Source of the DNA: Salipiger bermudensis HTCC2601
Lineage (GTDB): Bacteria > Pseudomonadota > Alphaproteobacteria > Rhodobacterales > Rhodobacteraceae
Direction of reading: 5' to 3'
Length of the DNA stretch: 64,000 bases
Assembly (NCBI RefSeq): GCF_000153725.1
Contig: NZ_DS022278.1
Span: 39,798 to 103,797 of the forward strand
The translations under genes were made by a program, and so were the position numbers. How positions within the stretch are numbered: position 1 is the first letter of the stretch; every line of letters starts with the position of its first letter. Positions 16,804 through 25,330 of the stretch are shown piece after piece. Under the pieces are notes generated by a model that saw only the letters and a program-made list of their open reading frames with translations, was not told the origin of the DNA and did not search any database.

Positions 16804-17793
16804 TTAATTGAGCAGACCCAGTTCTTTGTAGGCACGCTCCGCACCAGGATGGAACGGCAGCGTGGTCTGCGACGTCAGAAGTTCCGGTGTGAGCGCCTGC
16901 ATCGCCTTATGCACGCCGCGGATCTCGTCGATATTGGACGCGATGCTCTTTGCGAGCATGTAGCCAGTTTCTTCCGGCAGTACATCGGAAGTGATTACCA
17001 TCGCACCCAGTGCGAGCGTGACGACATCTTCGGTCTGGTTCTTGTAGCTGTCGGCTGGAATTGTGAACGTGCCGGTTCCGAAACGCTCGTTGGTCGCAGC
17101 GATGATGTTTTCGGGAACGCTGAGCAACACGACGTGATTGCCCTCGTCAACTTTACGGAACGACGAATGTCCGATGAAAATGCCGTTGATCACCATATCG
17201 GTGCGGCCGTCTGCAATCAGATCTGCTTGCTGTGACGAACCACCACGGACAAGCACGCCGCCATTGGACTCGATCGTGGCTTCGTCGTAGCCCGCCTCTT
17301 CGAGCATGAAGGTCGCGATGTTGGCGACGATGTTCCCGGCATTGTTGTTCGCAACACGGATCGCCGCGCCGGACGTCGCGAGGTCGTCAATGCTGTCGAT
17401 GCCATATTCTTCGGCAAGAGACTTCTTGATGAAGAAGTGCATCGGCGCCCAGTTGTACATGTAGCCGATGGCTTGAAGGTTCTCGATCGGCGCGTCAAAC
17501 GGTTCGTCCCCTGCGAGGGCCAGCTTGATCTCGGCATCATGTGCCATCCCCAGGTCGGTCCGTTCACGGCCCAGAAGGCCGATGTTCGCAAAGCCACCAC
17601 CGGTGGCCTGATAAGTCACCACGCCGCTCGGGTCATCCGCCTTGACGGCACGGTCAATACCAGCGCCCAGAAGCGACCAAAGCCCCGAGGGATTGCCGCC
17701 TGAAAGGGTCACATTAACGCTTTCTGCGGAAGCAGCGCTCGCAAGAACCGCGAGGCCGATCGATGCGGCAACGGCTTTGATTGGAAATTTCAT
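16804..17793 (-). CDS. TRAP transporter TAXI-family solute-binding protein
   Basis: A 329-aa secreted protein. MKFPIKAVAASIGLAVLAS with an ASAAS-AES cleavage region is a clear signal peptide. The mature part has TAXI features: LSGGNPSGLWSLLGAGIDRA at the start, VTYQATGGGFANI, and DLIADGRTDMVINGIFIG. It captures the substrate in the periplasm and delivers it to the fused permease downstream. The ATG at 17793 is chosen because the longer frame (17820) lacks a ribosome site and would spoil the signal peptide. Two back-to-back operators lie 20-45 bp upstream. Confidence 0.88.
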   Translation of the reverse strand: MKFPIKAVAASIGLAVLASAASAESVNVTLSGGNPSGLWSLLGAGIDRAVKADDPSGVVTYQATGGGFANIGLLGRERTDLGMAHDAEIKLALAGDEPFDAPIENLQAIGYMYNWAPMHFFIKKSLAEEYGIDSIDDLATSGAAIRVANNNAGNIVANIATFMLEEAGYDEATIESNGGVLVRGGSSQQADLIADGRTDMVINGIFIGHSSFRKVDEGNHVVLLSVPENIIAATNERFGTGTFTIPADSYKNQTEDVVTLALGAMVITSDVLPEETGYMLAKSIASNIDEIRGVHKAMQALTPELLTSQTTLPFHPGAERAYKELGLLN

Positions 17794-17813
17794 GTCTTCC
17801 TCCCTGTTTTCAG

Positions 17814-17837
17814 TAGACATCTAATATTAGATATCTA
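17814..17837 (-). promoter_or_regulatory. Double MarR-type operator upstream of the TRAP operon
   Basis: TAGACATCTAAT (17814-17825) and ATTAGATATCTA (17826-17837) abut, giving two facing copies of the island motif (TTAGATGTCTA on one strand, TTAGATATCTA on the other). They end about 20 bp before the receptor start codon. Paired sites may give cooperative repression of uptake. Confidence 0.6.
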
Positions 17838-18103
17838 TCTTTAATGCTAGTAGTCTATCCACTCGCACCCGTCAACCCTGATTGAAGTCGAGACTATTGT
17901 TCAGCGAAAGCCACTCAAGTCATAGTTCCTGACGCGGAACACGCCGAAGCCGTGTGTCCGGCGTAGGTGCTTTGTCGTGACGCACTATCAACCCGTGGAG
18001 CCCCGGAGCAGCAGGCCTCAAACCCCCGCCCCCATAGGCTCTCTATGTCCGCAACCGCCATTGAATGGCCCGCGCCGGACACTCGGCACGCATGGCTCGC
18101 GAT

Positions 18104-18619
18104 TCAGTTTGCTGTGTTGCCCTTGGTCGGGGGAACACGGACCCCTCTGGCGGCCGCATCCTGTTCGTCATTTTCGAGGTTCCGGATCATCACGGCAAGT
18201 GCGTGTCGCAAGTCTTCCTGAGCTTTCTTGGACAGTCCCGCCATCGCTGCATCGTTCACTTCGAGCGCCAGAGGTTCGAGAACGTCGCGCAGCTCCAAGC
18301 CCTTCCGCGTCAGAAACGCGTGCTGGCGCCGTTTGTTGCCCTCGACGTTGCGTCGCTCTATGAAACCCAATTCTTCCATTTTGATGAGCGCGGTGTGGGC
18401 GGTGGGTTCGGTGAGATGCGCCCGGTCGCTCAGTTCGCGTTGCGACAACCCGTCTTCCTGCCAGAGGATGCGCAGGAAAATCCACTGACCGAACGTAACA
18501 TTTTCCGTTTGCAGTCGAAGTTGAAGCGCCCGGTTGAACCCGCGGGCCGCCAGTCGTACCAGCCGGGCCATGCGCTCGTCGGGTTGGACAGGTACGTGGC
18601 TTGATTGCTTTTCTTTCAT
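18104..18619 (-). CDS. MarR-family transcriptional regulator
   Basis: A 171-aa MarR-type regulator. Winged helix elements are LSQRELSDRAHLTEPTAHTA (about residues 75-94) and the wing RRNVEGNKRRQHAFLT. The ATG at 18619 (MKEKQSSH) is preferred to a TTG at 18661. It lies upstream of the TRAP operon on the same strand, with a variant operator (GATAGCTAAG) near its own promoter, which suggests autoregulation. It is the second candidate for the repressor that reads the island motif. Ligand is unknown; phthalate, protocatechuate or an upstream metabolite are candidates. Confidence 0.82.
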   Translation of the reverse strand: MKEKQSSHVPVQPDERMARLVRLAARGFNRALQLRLQTENVTFGQWIFLRILWQEDGLSQRELSDRAHLTEPTAHTALIKMEELGFIERRNVEGNKRRQHAFLTRKGLELRDVLEPLALEVNDAAMAGLSKKAQEDLRHALAVMIRNLENDEQDAAARGVRVPPTKGNTAN

Positions 18620-18679
18620 CGCATCGCTCACGGCCTGTCTCCACACATGGTTTTTATCCAAACAGCGCGCCCGCCCGGA

Positions 18680-18692
18680 CTTGATAGCTAAG
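18680..18692 (-). promoter_or_regulatory. Variant MarR-type operator upstream of the second marR
   Basis: CTTGATAGCTAAG matches the 12-mer TTAGATAGCTAA on one arm (GATAGCTAA) but is degenerate on the other. It lies about 60 bp upstream of the ATG at 18619, fitting a weaker autoregulatory site. Confidence 0.45.
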
Positions 18693-19017
18693 AACTCCAG
18701 AGTTGTGGCGCGCGCAACATAGGTGCCGAGCCTTGGTACAAAGTCAAGACATGGAAGCCGGGGTGCCTATCGTTGGGCCCGAGTATGGACTTTCTTCCGG
18801 GGTGGTTTTGCCCCTGTGTCGGGATTGTGCGCCGGTTGCTTTCCAGTACGCGACCATCATGCGCCGACACCTGCCTTGCACCACTGTGCCGCACAGCGCC
18901 GGGCAACCGTTGTGTAACGCCTCCGGCAAACCCGGCGCGGTTCACGGCCATTCAATAGGTGCAAGGAACATAGGCTCTGCAGTTCGGCTGTGCACACCGT
19001 TCGCGCGGAGGGGTTGG
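18693..19017. other. Non-coding gap
   Basis: About 325 bp between the second marR and the 2-hydroxyacid dehydrogenase. Open frames here have no recognisable domain or ribosome site, and I see no repeat or strong hairpin. Confidence 0.5.
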
Positions 19018-20052
19018 TCAGTTCAGATCGTTCAACTTTTGTCGCCAGCGTTCCACCACATCGGGGTTCCTGACATATGTCGGCAGATCACCTTTCATGA
19101 TGCGTGTTGCGTTTTCGACGAGGACGTCGGGCATGACCGTGTAGAGATCAATGGTGTGGCCCAGGATATGCGGGGTGAGGATCACCCGGTCGAGGCCGCG
19201 CAGCGGGTGGTCGGCGGGCAGCGGTTCGGTTTCCGTCACGTCCAGCCCCGCACCGGCCAGGTGTCCTGCTGTCATCACCCGCACCAGCGCATCCTCGTCA
19301 ATGAGACCCCCGCGCGAGGTGTTGATCAGAACCGCATTTGTCTTCATCGCGCGCAGTTCCGCCTCGGCAATCATGCCTCGCGTCTGCGCGTTGAGCGGCA
19401 CATGCAGGCTGACCACATCGGACGTGGTCAGCAGCGCGTCGCGCTCCACCAACCGTACGCCCGCGGGTGCGGTGTCAGGTGTCAGGAACGGATCGTGCAC
19501 CAGGATCTGTGCCGGCTCGAACGCCAGCAGTCGCTCGATCACCCCGGCCCCAATCCGGCCAGACCCGATCAGGCCGATCGTCCGGCCCCGCACCATCCGC
19601 GCATACATCTGCTGCGGCCGGCCCGCATTTTCGCGTAGCAGGCGTTCGGATTCATGCAGCCGGTACAGCAGCACCAGCATCAGCATCACTGTCGCCTCTG
19701 ACATCGCCAGAAAGTTCTCGGGCGTTGCACCATTGGCCACGATCAGACCACGCGCGGCACAGGCCTCCAGATCGACCGCATCCACCCCGATCGTCGGAAA
19801 GACCAGCGCCCGCAGCCGTGGTGAGGCATCCAGATCCGCCTCGCTCAGCCGCGACCGCGAGCTGGCCACGATGATATCAACGTCCGACAGCAGCGCCTGC
19901 CGTTGCTCTTCCGTCAGCCGCAGCGGAACACCCGGGGTGATCTGGGGGCCGCGAACGACCTCCCAGCCTTCGGCCCGCAGCCGATCCGTTGCGGTGTCCA
20001 ACACCTCTTCCAGCACAGGATCCTGCGCAATATAGATCTTCGGGGTCATCAT
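19018..20052 (-). CDS. D-isomer-specific 2-hydroxyacid dehydrogenase
   Basis: A 344-aa NAD(P)-dependent dehydrogenase. The dinucleotide fold shows GLIGSGRIGAGVIERL (about residue 160), the substrate-binding region VSLHVPLNAQTRGMI, the NTSRGGLIDEDAL segment with catalytic Arg, a Glu in DVTETEPLP, and the catalytic His in TPHILGHT. It interconverts a 2-oxoacid and a D-2-hydroxyacid. The start overlaps the stop of the ThDP decarboxylase by one base, so the two are translationally coupled. The pair suggests that both handle the same 2-oxoacid, one reducing or forming it and the other decarboxylating it. Confidence 0.85.
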   Translation of the reverse strand: MMTPKIYIAQDPVLEEVLDTATDRLRAEGWEVVRGPQITPGVPLRLTEEQRQALLSDVDIIVASSRSRLSEADLDASPRLRALVFPTIGVDAVDLEACAARGLIVANGATPENFLAMSEATVMLMLVLLYRLHESERLLRENAGRPQQMYARMVRGRTIGLIGSGRIGAGVIERLLAFEPAQILVHDPFLTPDTAPAGVRLVERDALLTTSDVVSLHVPLNAQTRGMIAEAELRAMKTNAVLINTSRGGLIDEDALVRVMTAGHLAGAGLDVTETEPLPADHPLRGLDRVILTPHILGHTIDLYTVMPDVLVENATRIMKGDLPTYVRNPDVVERWRQKLNDLN

Positions 20053-21821
20053 CAGTCGCTCCGCGTCAGGCCAGCGACCATGTTGGGGTTATACCCCGGC
20101 TGGACACGTGCATCGATCACTACGCTCTTGCCCGCGCGCACCATCTCGACGCCCTGTTTGATCGCCTCGACCAGCTCGCCCGCGGTAAAGACCGGGCCGA
20201 TCCCTTCGCAGCCCTGCGCCCGCGCAACTCCGGCAATGTCGATATCCGGATCACCGATACGCTGGCCGATCCACTTGTTCTCGACCGGGCGGTTGCGGGC
20301 CACTGCCACGCGTTCCTGGTGCACCTCGTCATTGTAGAACGAGCGATTGTTCGACACCACCGCCAGGAACGGAGTGCCATAATGCGCCGCCGTCCAAAAT
20401 GCCGAGGCCGCCATCATGAAGTCGCCGTCCCCAAGAACCGCAACAGGCAGCCGGTCGCTGTCTTTCAGCGCCAGCGCCGCCCCGATCAGCATCCCAGGAC
20501 CCGAGCCGATCCCCGCGCCGCCATCCGAACCCAGGAAGTCCAGCGGATGACGGAAGTGCCACGCCTCGCCCGCCCAACCCAACGGCCAACGCACAAAGCT
20601 GGCACAGACACCTTCCAAACCTTCGCCAAGCGCCCCGGCCAGCGTCATGATATCAAGCTCAACATCTGCATCGGGGGCGTTCAGCGCGGGTTTGACCGGC
20701 AAATCACCGGGCATCTCGCCCGCCCCTACACCCAGGGCATCGGCAATCGCATGCATCGCAACATCCGGGCCACAGGCCAGGTGCAGATCCAGCGCAGGCA
20801 GCGCCTGATGCTCCATCCCCCAGCCATTGTGCAGCTGATAATCCAGCGACGCCTGGATCACCTGCGCCGTCACTTCGCCCGCCAGTTTCAGCGTACCCGC
20901 GACATCCAGCCAGTCCAGACTCAGGATCACATCGGCCTCGCGCAGCACCGCGCCCGCCGCGTCGTCGATGAAGAAGGCTGGTTTACCCCGATGCCGCGGG
21001 TGATCCGTCGGGAAAGACGCCCCGATCCGGATATCCGTCAGAACCTTCGCCCCCAGCCCCTCGACAAAGGCCACACGCCGCGCCCAATCCGCCGGATCGC
21101 GCGACACCCGCCCCGCCAGCACCACAGGCGCCTTGGCGTTCTTCAGCAGGTCCGCCGCACGTGCCACGCCTTCGGCCGAAGGAGCCGCAGGCAAAGGCGG
21201 CTGGTAACGCGCAAAATCCGGCAGCGCCGGGGCCTGCGCGTGCTGCTTTTCCTGGATCGACACATCAAAGTTCACATAGGTCGGCCCTTTCGGCTCGCTC
21301 CGCGCGATCACATCCGCACGCAACATCGATTCCAGCGCCGCCTCCATCGAGCCAGGCTGATCGTCCCATTTCACATAATTCCGGATCATCGACGCCTGGT
21401 CACGGCAGGTATGGAGCCAGTCAATCCAAGGACGCCGCAGCGCCGCATCAACCGGCCCCGTCGCACCATAGATCAGCACAGGAACCCGATCACACCATGC
21501 GTTGAAGATCGCCATCGTCCCATGCATCAGACCCACGTTGCTGTGCAGAATCACCGCCAATGGCTCCCCCGTCACCTTCGCATAGCCATGTGCAATCGCA
21601 ACCGCATGCTCTTCGTGCAGACACAACAGCATCTGCGGATCTTCATTACCAAGGTGGTTCACAAGGCTGTCATGCAAACCCCGAAAGCTCGACCCAGGGT
21701 TCAGCGCAACATACTTCACCCCCAAACCTCGCAACATATCCGCAAATACATCGCTACCCCAAACTCCCAAACTATCCGACGATACTGGGCGCTCAACCTG
21801 ATACAGCCTGTGCTCTGTCAT
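20052..21821 (-). CDS. Thiamine-diphosphate-dependent decarboxylase (benzoylformate decarboxylase/acetolactate synthase superfamily)
   Basis: A 589-aa ThDP enzyme with the usual three domains. The N-terminal PYR domain has the catalytic Glu in CLHEEHAVAIAHGYAK. The C-terminal PP domain has the metal/ThDP motif beginning GDGDFMMAASAFW and ending SNNRSFYNDE. The central domain is present but divergent. Candidate reactions are 2-oxoacid decarboxylation or carboligation. Placement with a 2-hydroxyacid dehydrogenase and, further away, an FMN hydroxyacid oxidase and an aldehyde dehydrogenase favours decarboxylation of an aromatic 2-oxoacid. I cannot name the substrate. No island operator was seen at its promoter. 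Confidence 0.75.
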   Translation of the reverse strand: MTEHRLYQVERPVSSDSLGVWGSDVFADMLRGLGVKYVALNPGSSFRGLHDSLVNHLGNEDPQMLLCLHEEHAVAIAHGYAKVTGEPLAVILHSNVGLMHGTMAIFNAWCDRVPVLIYGATGPVDAALRRPWIDWLHTCRDQASMIRNYVKWDDQPGSMEAALESMLRADVIARSEPKGPTYVNFDVSIQEKQHAQAPALPDFARYQPPLPAAPSAEGVARAADLLKNAKAPVVLAGRVSRDPADWARRVAFVEGLGAKVLTDIRIGASFPTDHPRHRGKPAFFIDDAAGAVLREADVILSLDWLDVAGTLKLAGEVTAQVIQASLDYQLHNGWGMEHQALPALDLHLACGPDVAMHAIADALGVGAGEMPGDLPVKPALNAPDADVELDIMTLAGALGEGLEGVCASFVRWPLGWAGEAWHFRHPLDFLGSDGGAGIGSGPGMLIGAALALKDSDRLPVAVLGDGDFMMAASAFWTAAHYGTPFLAVVSNNRSFYNDEVHQERVAVARNRPVENKWIGQRIGDPDIDIAGVARAQGCEGIGPVFTAGELVEAIKQGVEMVRAGKSVVIDARVQPGYNPNMVAGLTRSD

Positions 21822-21897
21822 GTGTTTTGGCCTTTCCTTATGAAGTGTTGATGCAGCAGCGCCCCATTTTGAAAGGCGTACGCAATAGGTATTTATT

Positions 21898-21916
21898 GCC
21901 CGCCGAAAGGGCGGGC
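21898..21916 (-). terminator. Hairpin downstream of nadC
   Basis: GCCCGCC-GAAA-GGGCGGGC forms a stable tetraloop hairpin between nadC and the ThDP decarboxylase gene. The minus-strand downstream sequence is A/T-rich (AATAAATACC). It probably ends the aldehyde dehydrogenase-nadC transcript. Confidence 0.55.
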
Positions 21917-21953
21917 ATTTTGCATTTCAGACGGTCTGGAGCGGTTCAGAGGA

Positions 21954-22805
21954 TCAGAAATCCAAACCGAAATCGACGGTCCCCGCCGAATGGGTCAAAG
22001 CACCGGAGGAAATATAATCCACATTTGCCGATGCGATTTCGCGCAAACGGCCAAGGGTCACATTCCCGCTGGCTTCTGTCTTCGCCCGCCCGTCAATGCG
22101 CTTTACGGCTTCGGCCATGTCTTCGGTCGACATATTGTCAAACATGATGACATCTGCGCCCCCGGTCTGAAGCACCTCGTCCAACTGATGCAAACCGTCG
22201 ATCTCGATCTCGACCACGACCATGTGACCCACATTTCGCTGAACGGCTTCCAACACCTGTTTGATGCCACCAGCCGCTGCGATATGGTTGTCCTTGATCA
22301 GGATTGCATCGGACAGGGAAAACCGGTGATTGTGGCCGCCGCCATGCAAAATCGCGAGTTTCTCGACAAGCTTCAGCCCCGGTGTGGTTTTGCGTGTACA
22401 GGTGATACGTGTCTTGGTACCCGCAAGTTCCTGCACATAGGACGCTGTCAAAGTTGCCGTCCCGGACAACCGCCCGGCAAAGTTCAGGGCAACACGCTCT
22501 GCGGCAAGGATCGACGCCGCCGATCCCTCTATACGCATCAAGGTATCGCCCGTTTTGCAGGCCGTACCATCCGCGACAACAGTCTCGACAATAAGATCGG
22601 GATCAATCAGCCGAAACGCCAGAGAGGCCACCTGCATCCCAGAAACAACCGCGTCCTGCCGTGCACGCATTTGCGCCTTGTAGCGCGTGCCTTCAGGCAG
22701 AACGGAACGGGTTGTCACGTCGCCTGCTGCACCCAGGTCCTCCACAATGGCGTTCCGAACCATAGGTTCGAGGATGATATCGGGGACGTTCGCAACATTG
22801 CTCAT
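21954..22805 (-). CDS. nadC: Nicotinate-nucleotide pyrophosphorylase (quinolinate phosphoribosyltransferase)
   Basis: A 283-aa NadC. Visible family segments are EDLGAAGDVTTRSVLPEG at the N-terminus, AERVALNFAGRLSGTAT, TRKTTPGLKLVEKLA with substrate-binding Arg/Lys residues, HGGGHNHRFSLSDAILIKDN and a C-terminal TEASGNV barrel end. The enzyme makes nicotinate mononucleotide from quinolinate and PRPP, releasing CO2. nadA and nadB are not nearby. It follows the aldehyde dehydrogenase gene on the same strand after 126 bp and is probably under the same MarR-type operator. Quinolinate and phthalate are close structural analogues, so an extra or induced copy in a phthalate island is notable. Confidence 0.9.
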   Translation of the reverse strand: MSNVANVPDIILEPMVRNAIVEDLGAAGDVTTRSVLPEGTRYKAQMRARQDAVVSGMQVASLAFRLIDPDLIVETVVADGTACKTGDTLMRIEGSAASILAAERVALNFAGRLSGTATLTASYVQELAGTKTRITCTRKTTPGLKLVEKLAILHGGGHNHRFSLSDAILIKDNHIAAAGGIKQVLEAVQRNVGHMVVVEIEIDGLHQLDEVLQTGGADVIMFDNMSTEDMAEAVKRIDGRAKTEASGNVTLGRLREIASANVDYISSGALTHSAGTVDFGLDF

Positions 22806-22931
22806 TATTTTTCAGATCCTTGTCGGTTTGCAGAAAGGGTAGGAAGGGATGGTCTCATCCCGGCCAAAGCAATCAATAAAGAAAAAGCTTTTGGATCCCA
22901 GACCCCGTTCGCACATTACCTCTGCACCGGG

Positions 22932-24410
22932 TTACTGACCCGACAGATTGATATGCACATTCTTTTCATGGGTGAAGGAAATCAGCTCGCCAATACCTTC
23001 TTCGCGCCCGATACCCGATTGTTTGACCCCACCGAACGGGGCACCAAGGAAATGCCGGCCAACTTCGTTAACCCAAACAAACCCGGCCTCGACACGAGCA
23101 GCCGTGCGATGAGCCGTAACCAAGTCCCGAGTCCAAATTGCGCAGGTCAGCCCCAGCTCAAGTGCGTTGACCTCGTTCAGCATGGAATCTTCGTCCGACC
23201 ATTTGCGGACCGCCAGAACTGGCCCGAAAATCTCTTCGCGAGCGATACGCATCTGCGGCGTTACATCCGCAAAAATCGTCGGCGCGATGAAGCTTCCCTG
23301 TGCCAGCGCACCTTCGGTCACCGCATGGCCGCCGGTTACGGCACGCGCGCCTTCGCTCATGGCGGATTCGATGAAGTCCATGATCCGATCGAACTGTGTC
23401 CGGCTGACGATCGCCCCCATCGTGGTCTCCGGCTCTGTCGGAATGCCTGGCTTGTACCGTTCGACAGCCGCTTTGAGATGTGAGATGACCGCATCGTGGA
23501 TGTCTACATGCAAGAAAGCGCGGCTCGTCGATCCGCAAGATTGCCCGCACCAGCCGAAATTCATGCCGCCGACGATCGCATCGGCGATCTTCTTCGGATC
23601 GCTGTCCGGATAGGCGATCAGCGCGTTCTTGCCGCCGAGTTCGAGCAGCACTGGTTTGACGGTGTCGCTCGCGCTGCGCATCACCGCCCGGCCCGCGGGT
23701 ACGGAGCCGATGAGTGTGACCTTGGCGACGTCGGGATGTTCGGCCAGCCCAGCTCCTGCCTCGACGCCGCCCGGCAGAACATTGAACGTGCCTTTAGGCA
23801 GCAGGCCATCGATGAGCTCCGCCAGCCGCAGCGAAGACAACGGAGCCTGAACCGGCGGCTTGATGATGACGGCATTGCCTGCGGCCAGAGGCGCTGCCAT
23901 CTTTCCGCCGCAGAACATGAACGGATGATTAAAGGCAAGAATCCTTGCAACCACGCCCATCGGCTGGCGTAGGGTCATGTTGATGCGCTCTGGTCCCATA
24001 GGGATCGTATCACCCTTCATTTCGGTCACAAGACCGGCGAAAAACTCCATCTGCGCTGCCGCAATCGCGGCGTCGCCGCGCATTTCAGTATAGGGGTTGC
24101 CACAGTTTGCAGCGTCCATCATCGCCAGTTCATCGCCATGCTTTCGCAAGAGATTTGCGATTTCCTTCAGGATACGTGCGCGTTCCAGCGGCACAACATC
24201 CCGCCATACCTCGAACCCTTCTTTCGCTGCCGCAACCGCCGCATCGACATCGGCGCGACTTGCCGTCGCAACCGACCCGATCCGCTCGCCGGTTCCTGGG
24301 TTGAAAGTGTCTTCGTACTTTCCCTCTAGTGGCGGCACCCATGCGCCGCCGTAGTAGAGATGGGCTGGTTCTTGAAGAGAGAGCTTCGCGTCTAGTTTCA
24401 GATTTTCCAT
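22932..24410 (-). CDS. Aldehyde dehydrogenase (NAD(P)+-dependent)
   Basis: A 492-aa aldehyde dehydrogenase. The order is an NAD-binding domain with NHPFMFCGGKMAAPLAAGN, then ELGGKNALIAYP with the general-base Glu, then the catalytic Cys in GQSCGSTSR, and EEIFGPVLAVRKW. Substrate class resembles betaine/benzaldehyde-type enzymes, which does not fix the substrate. In this island it could oxidise an aromatic aldehyde made by the ThDP decarboxylase. The promoter upstream carries a perfect copy of the island operator. nadC lies downstream in the same direction. Confidence 0.85.
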   Translation of the reverse strand: MENLKLDAKLSLQEPAHLYYGGAWVPPLEGKYEDTFNPGTGERIGSVATASRADVDAAVAAAKEGFEVWRDVVPLERARILKEIANLLRKHGDELAMMDAANCGNPYTEMRGDAAIAAAQMEFFAGLVTEMKGDTIPMGPERINMTLRQPMGVVARILAFNHPFMFCGGKMAAPLAAGNAVIIKPPVQAPLSSLRLAELIDGLLPKGTFNVLPGGVEAGAGLAEHPDVAKVTLIGSVPAGRAVMRSASDTVKPVLLELGGKNALIAYPDSDPKKIADAIVGGMNFGWCGQSCGSTSRAFLHVDIHDAVISHLKAAVERYKPGIPTEPETTMGAIVSRTQFDRIMDFIESAMSEGARAVTGGHAVTEGALAQGSFIAPTIFADVTPQMRIAREEIFGPVLAVRKWSDEDSMLNEVNALELGLTCAIWTRDLVTAHRTAARVEAGFVWVNEVGRHFLGAPFGGVKQSGIGREEGIGELISFTHEKNVHINLSGQ

Positions 24411-24443
24411 CTAAGGTATCCTCCCGGCTTGAGGCCCTAATAA

Positions 24444-24466
24444 CTTAGACTTCTAAATAATGTCAA
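24444..24466 (-). promoter_or_regulatory. Promoter and MarR-type operator of the aldehyde dehydrogenase-nadC unit
   Basis: On the minus strand TTGACA (complement of 24461-24466) is followed after 4 bp by TTAGAAGTCTAA, a perfect inverted repeat with 5-bp arms. TTATTA lies 17 bp from the -35. The start codon is 34 bp beyond the operator. Confidence 0.65.
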
Positions 24467-25225
24467 TCAGAGAACCCGCCCGAGGGCCGATTGGACGCCA
24501 AGCAAGTGCGGCAAGTATGTTTCAATCGTCTGCTTCGGTGTCCAGCCGGCAGACGACAAACCGATATTGAGAGCAGCGACGGTCAAACCCTTGCGATCAT
24601 TCAGCGGAACAGCGATTGACCGTAAACCCGTTTCCACTTCCTGGTCCACAAACGCATATCCGTCCTCTCTCGCAGCATCGATCCGGCACAAGGTCTGAAC
24701 TGGGTCGAGTATTGAGAACTTGGTCCGCGGGGTAAGGTCCGAGCGTCTGACAAGCAGGTCAGCCTCTTCGCGAGGCAGCGCAGCCAACAGAACCCTTCCC
24801 ATCGAGGTGCAATGGGCGGGGAGTCGTGACCCAGGCATGAGCCCGATGGACATCACACGTTTCTGCGCCGCGCGCGCGATATACACGATCTCGGTCTCAT
24901 CGAGCAGTGCCACGGAACAGCTTTGACCAATTTGCTCGGAGAGTTGGTCAAGCCAAGGTTGGACAATCTGCGAGAGCGGTAGGGAAGCAAGTGCGGCCAC
25001 TCCGAGCCGTAGGATGCGCGGGGTAAGAGTAAAAAACTTACCGTCATAGTCGGCGTAACCTTCGCGGTGGAGCGTCAACAGTACGCGTCGCGTAGCAGCG
25101 CGATCCAAGCCACTGGCGACGGCAGCTTCGGATATCGAAAGACGCGGGGATGTGGGTCCGAAGGCTTCGATCACTTTCAGCCCCTTGGCGAGCGAGGCGA
25201 TGTAGTCGGTGGGATTGTTCAACAT
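24467..25225 (-). CDS. IclR-family transcriptional regulator (PcaR/PobR type)
   Basis: A 252-aa IclR regulator with an N-terminal winged HTH (LSISEAAVASGLDRAATRRV) and a C-terminal effector domain (GQSCSVALLDETEIVYIARA, SMGRVLLAALPREE). This subgroup often controls beta-ketoadipate genes with protocatechuate or beta-ketoadipate as effector. It is divergent from pcaIJF, its likely target. The ATG at 25225 is preferred to an upstream TTG at 25261. Confidence 0.85.
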   Translation of the reverse strand: MLNNPTDYIASLAKGLKVIEAFGPTSPRLSISEAAVASGLDRAATRRVLLTLHREGYADYDGKFFTLTPRILRLGVAALASLPLSQIVQPWLDQLSEQIGQSCSVALLDETEIVYIARAAQKRVMSIGLMPGSRLPAHCTSMGRVLLAALPREEADLLVRRSDLTPRTKFSILDPVQTLCRIDAAREDGYAFVDQEVETGLRSIAVPLNDRKGLTVAALNIGLSSAGWTPKQTIETYLPHLLGVQSALGRVL

Positions 25226-25330
25226 GCGAACGTTGATATACACATGTTGAAAAAAGATCAATATATGAACATTTTACTCGCTACGGCGGTAATCTAGGGA
25301 TATTTCGAAGTGAATGTAAGGAGGATCCTG
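25226..25330. promoter_or_regulatory. Divergent IclR-pcaI regulatory region
   Basis: About 105 bp of A/T-rich DNA. It holds an imperfect dyad with ATGTT and AACAT half-sites roughly 20 bp apart (about 25243-25270), a reasonable IclR-type operator. A strong AAGGAGG ribosome site lies just before the pcaI ATG at 25331. Confidence 0.45.

Noticed and set aside
18688-18951. 87-aa frame in the gap after the second marR
   Set aside because: No ribosome site, motif or coding-like composition; treated as non-coding.
19989-21851. 620-aa plus-strand frame opposite the ThDP decarboxylase
   Set aside because: It is a GC-rich antisense shadow: Arg/His/Pro-rich, no domain and no ribosome site, while the minus strand has a clear ThDP enzyme with catalytic motifs.
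21990-23483. 497-aa plus-strand frame opposite nadC and aldehyde dehydrogenase
   Set aside because: It spans two well-supported minus-strand genes and a gap, with no recognisable motif.
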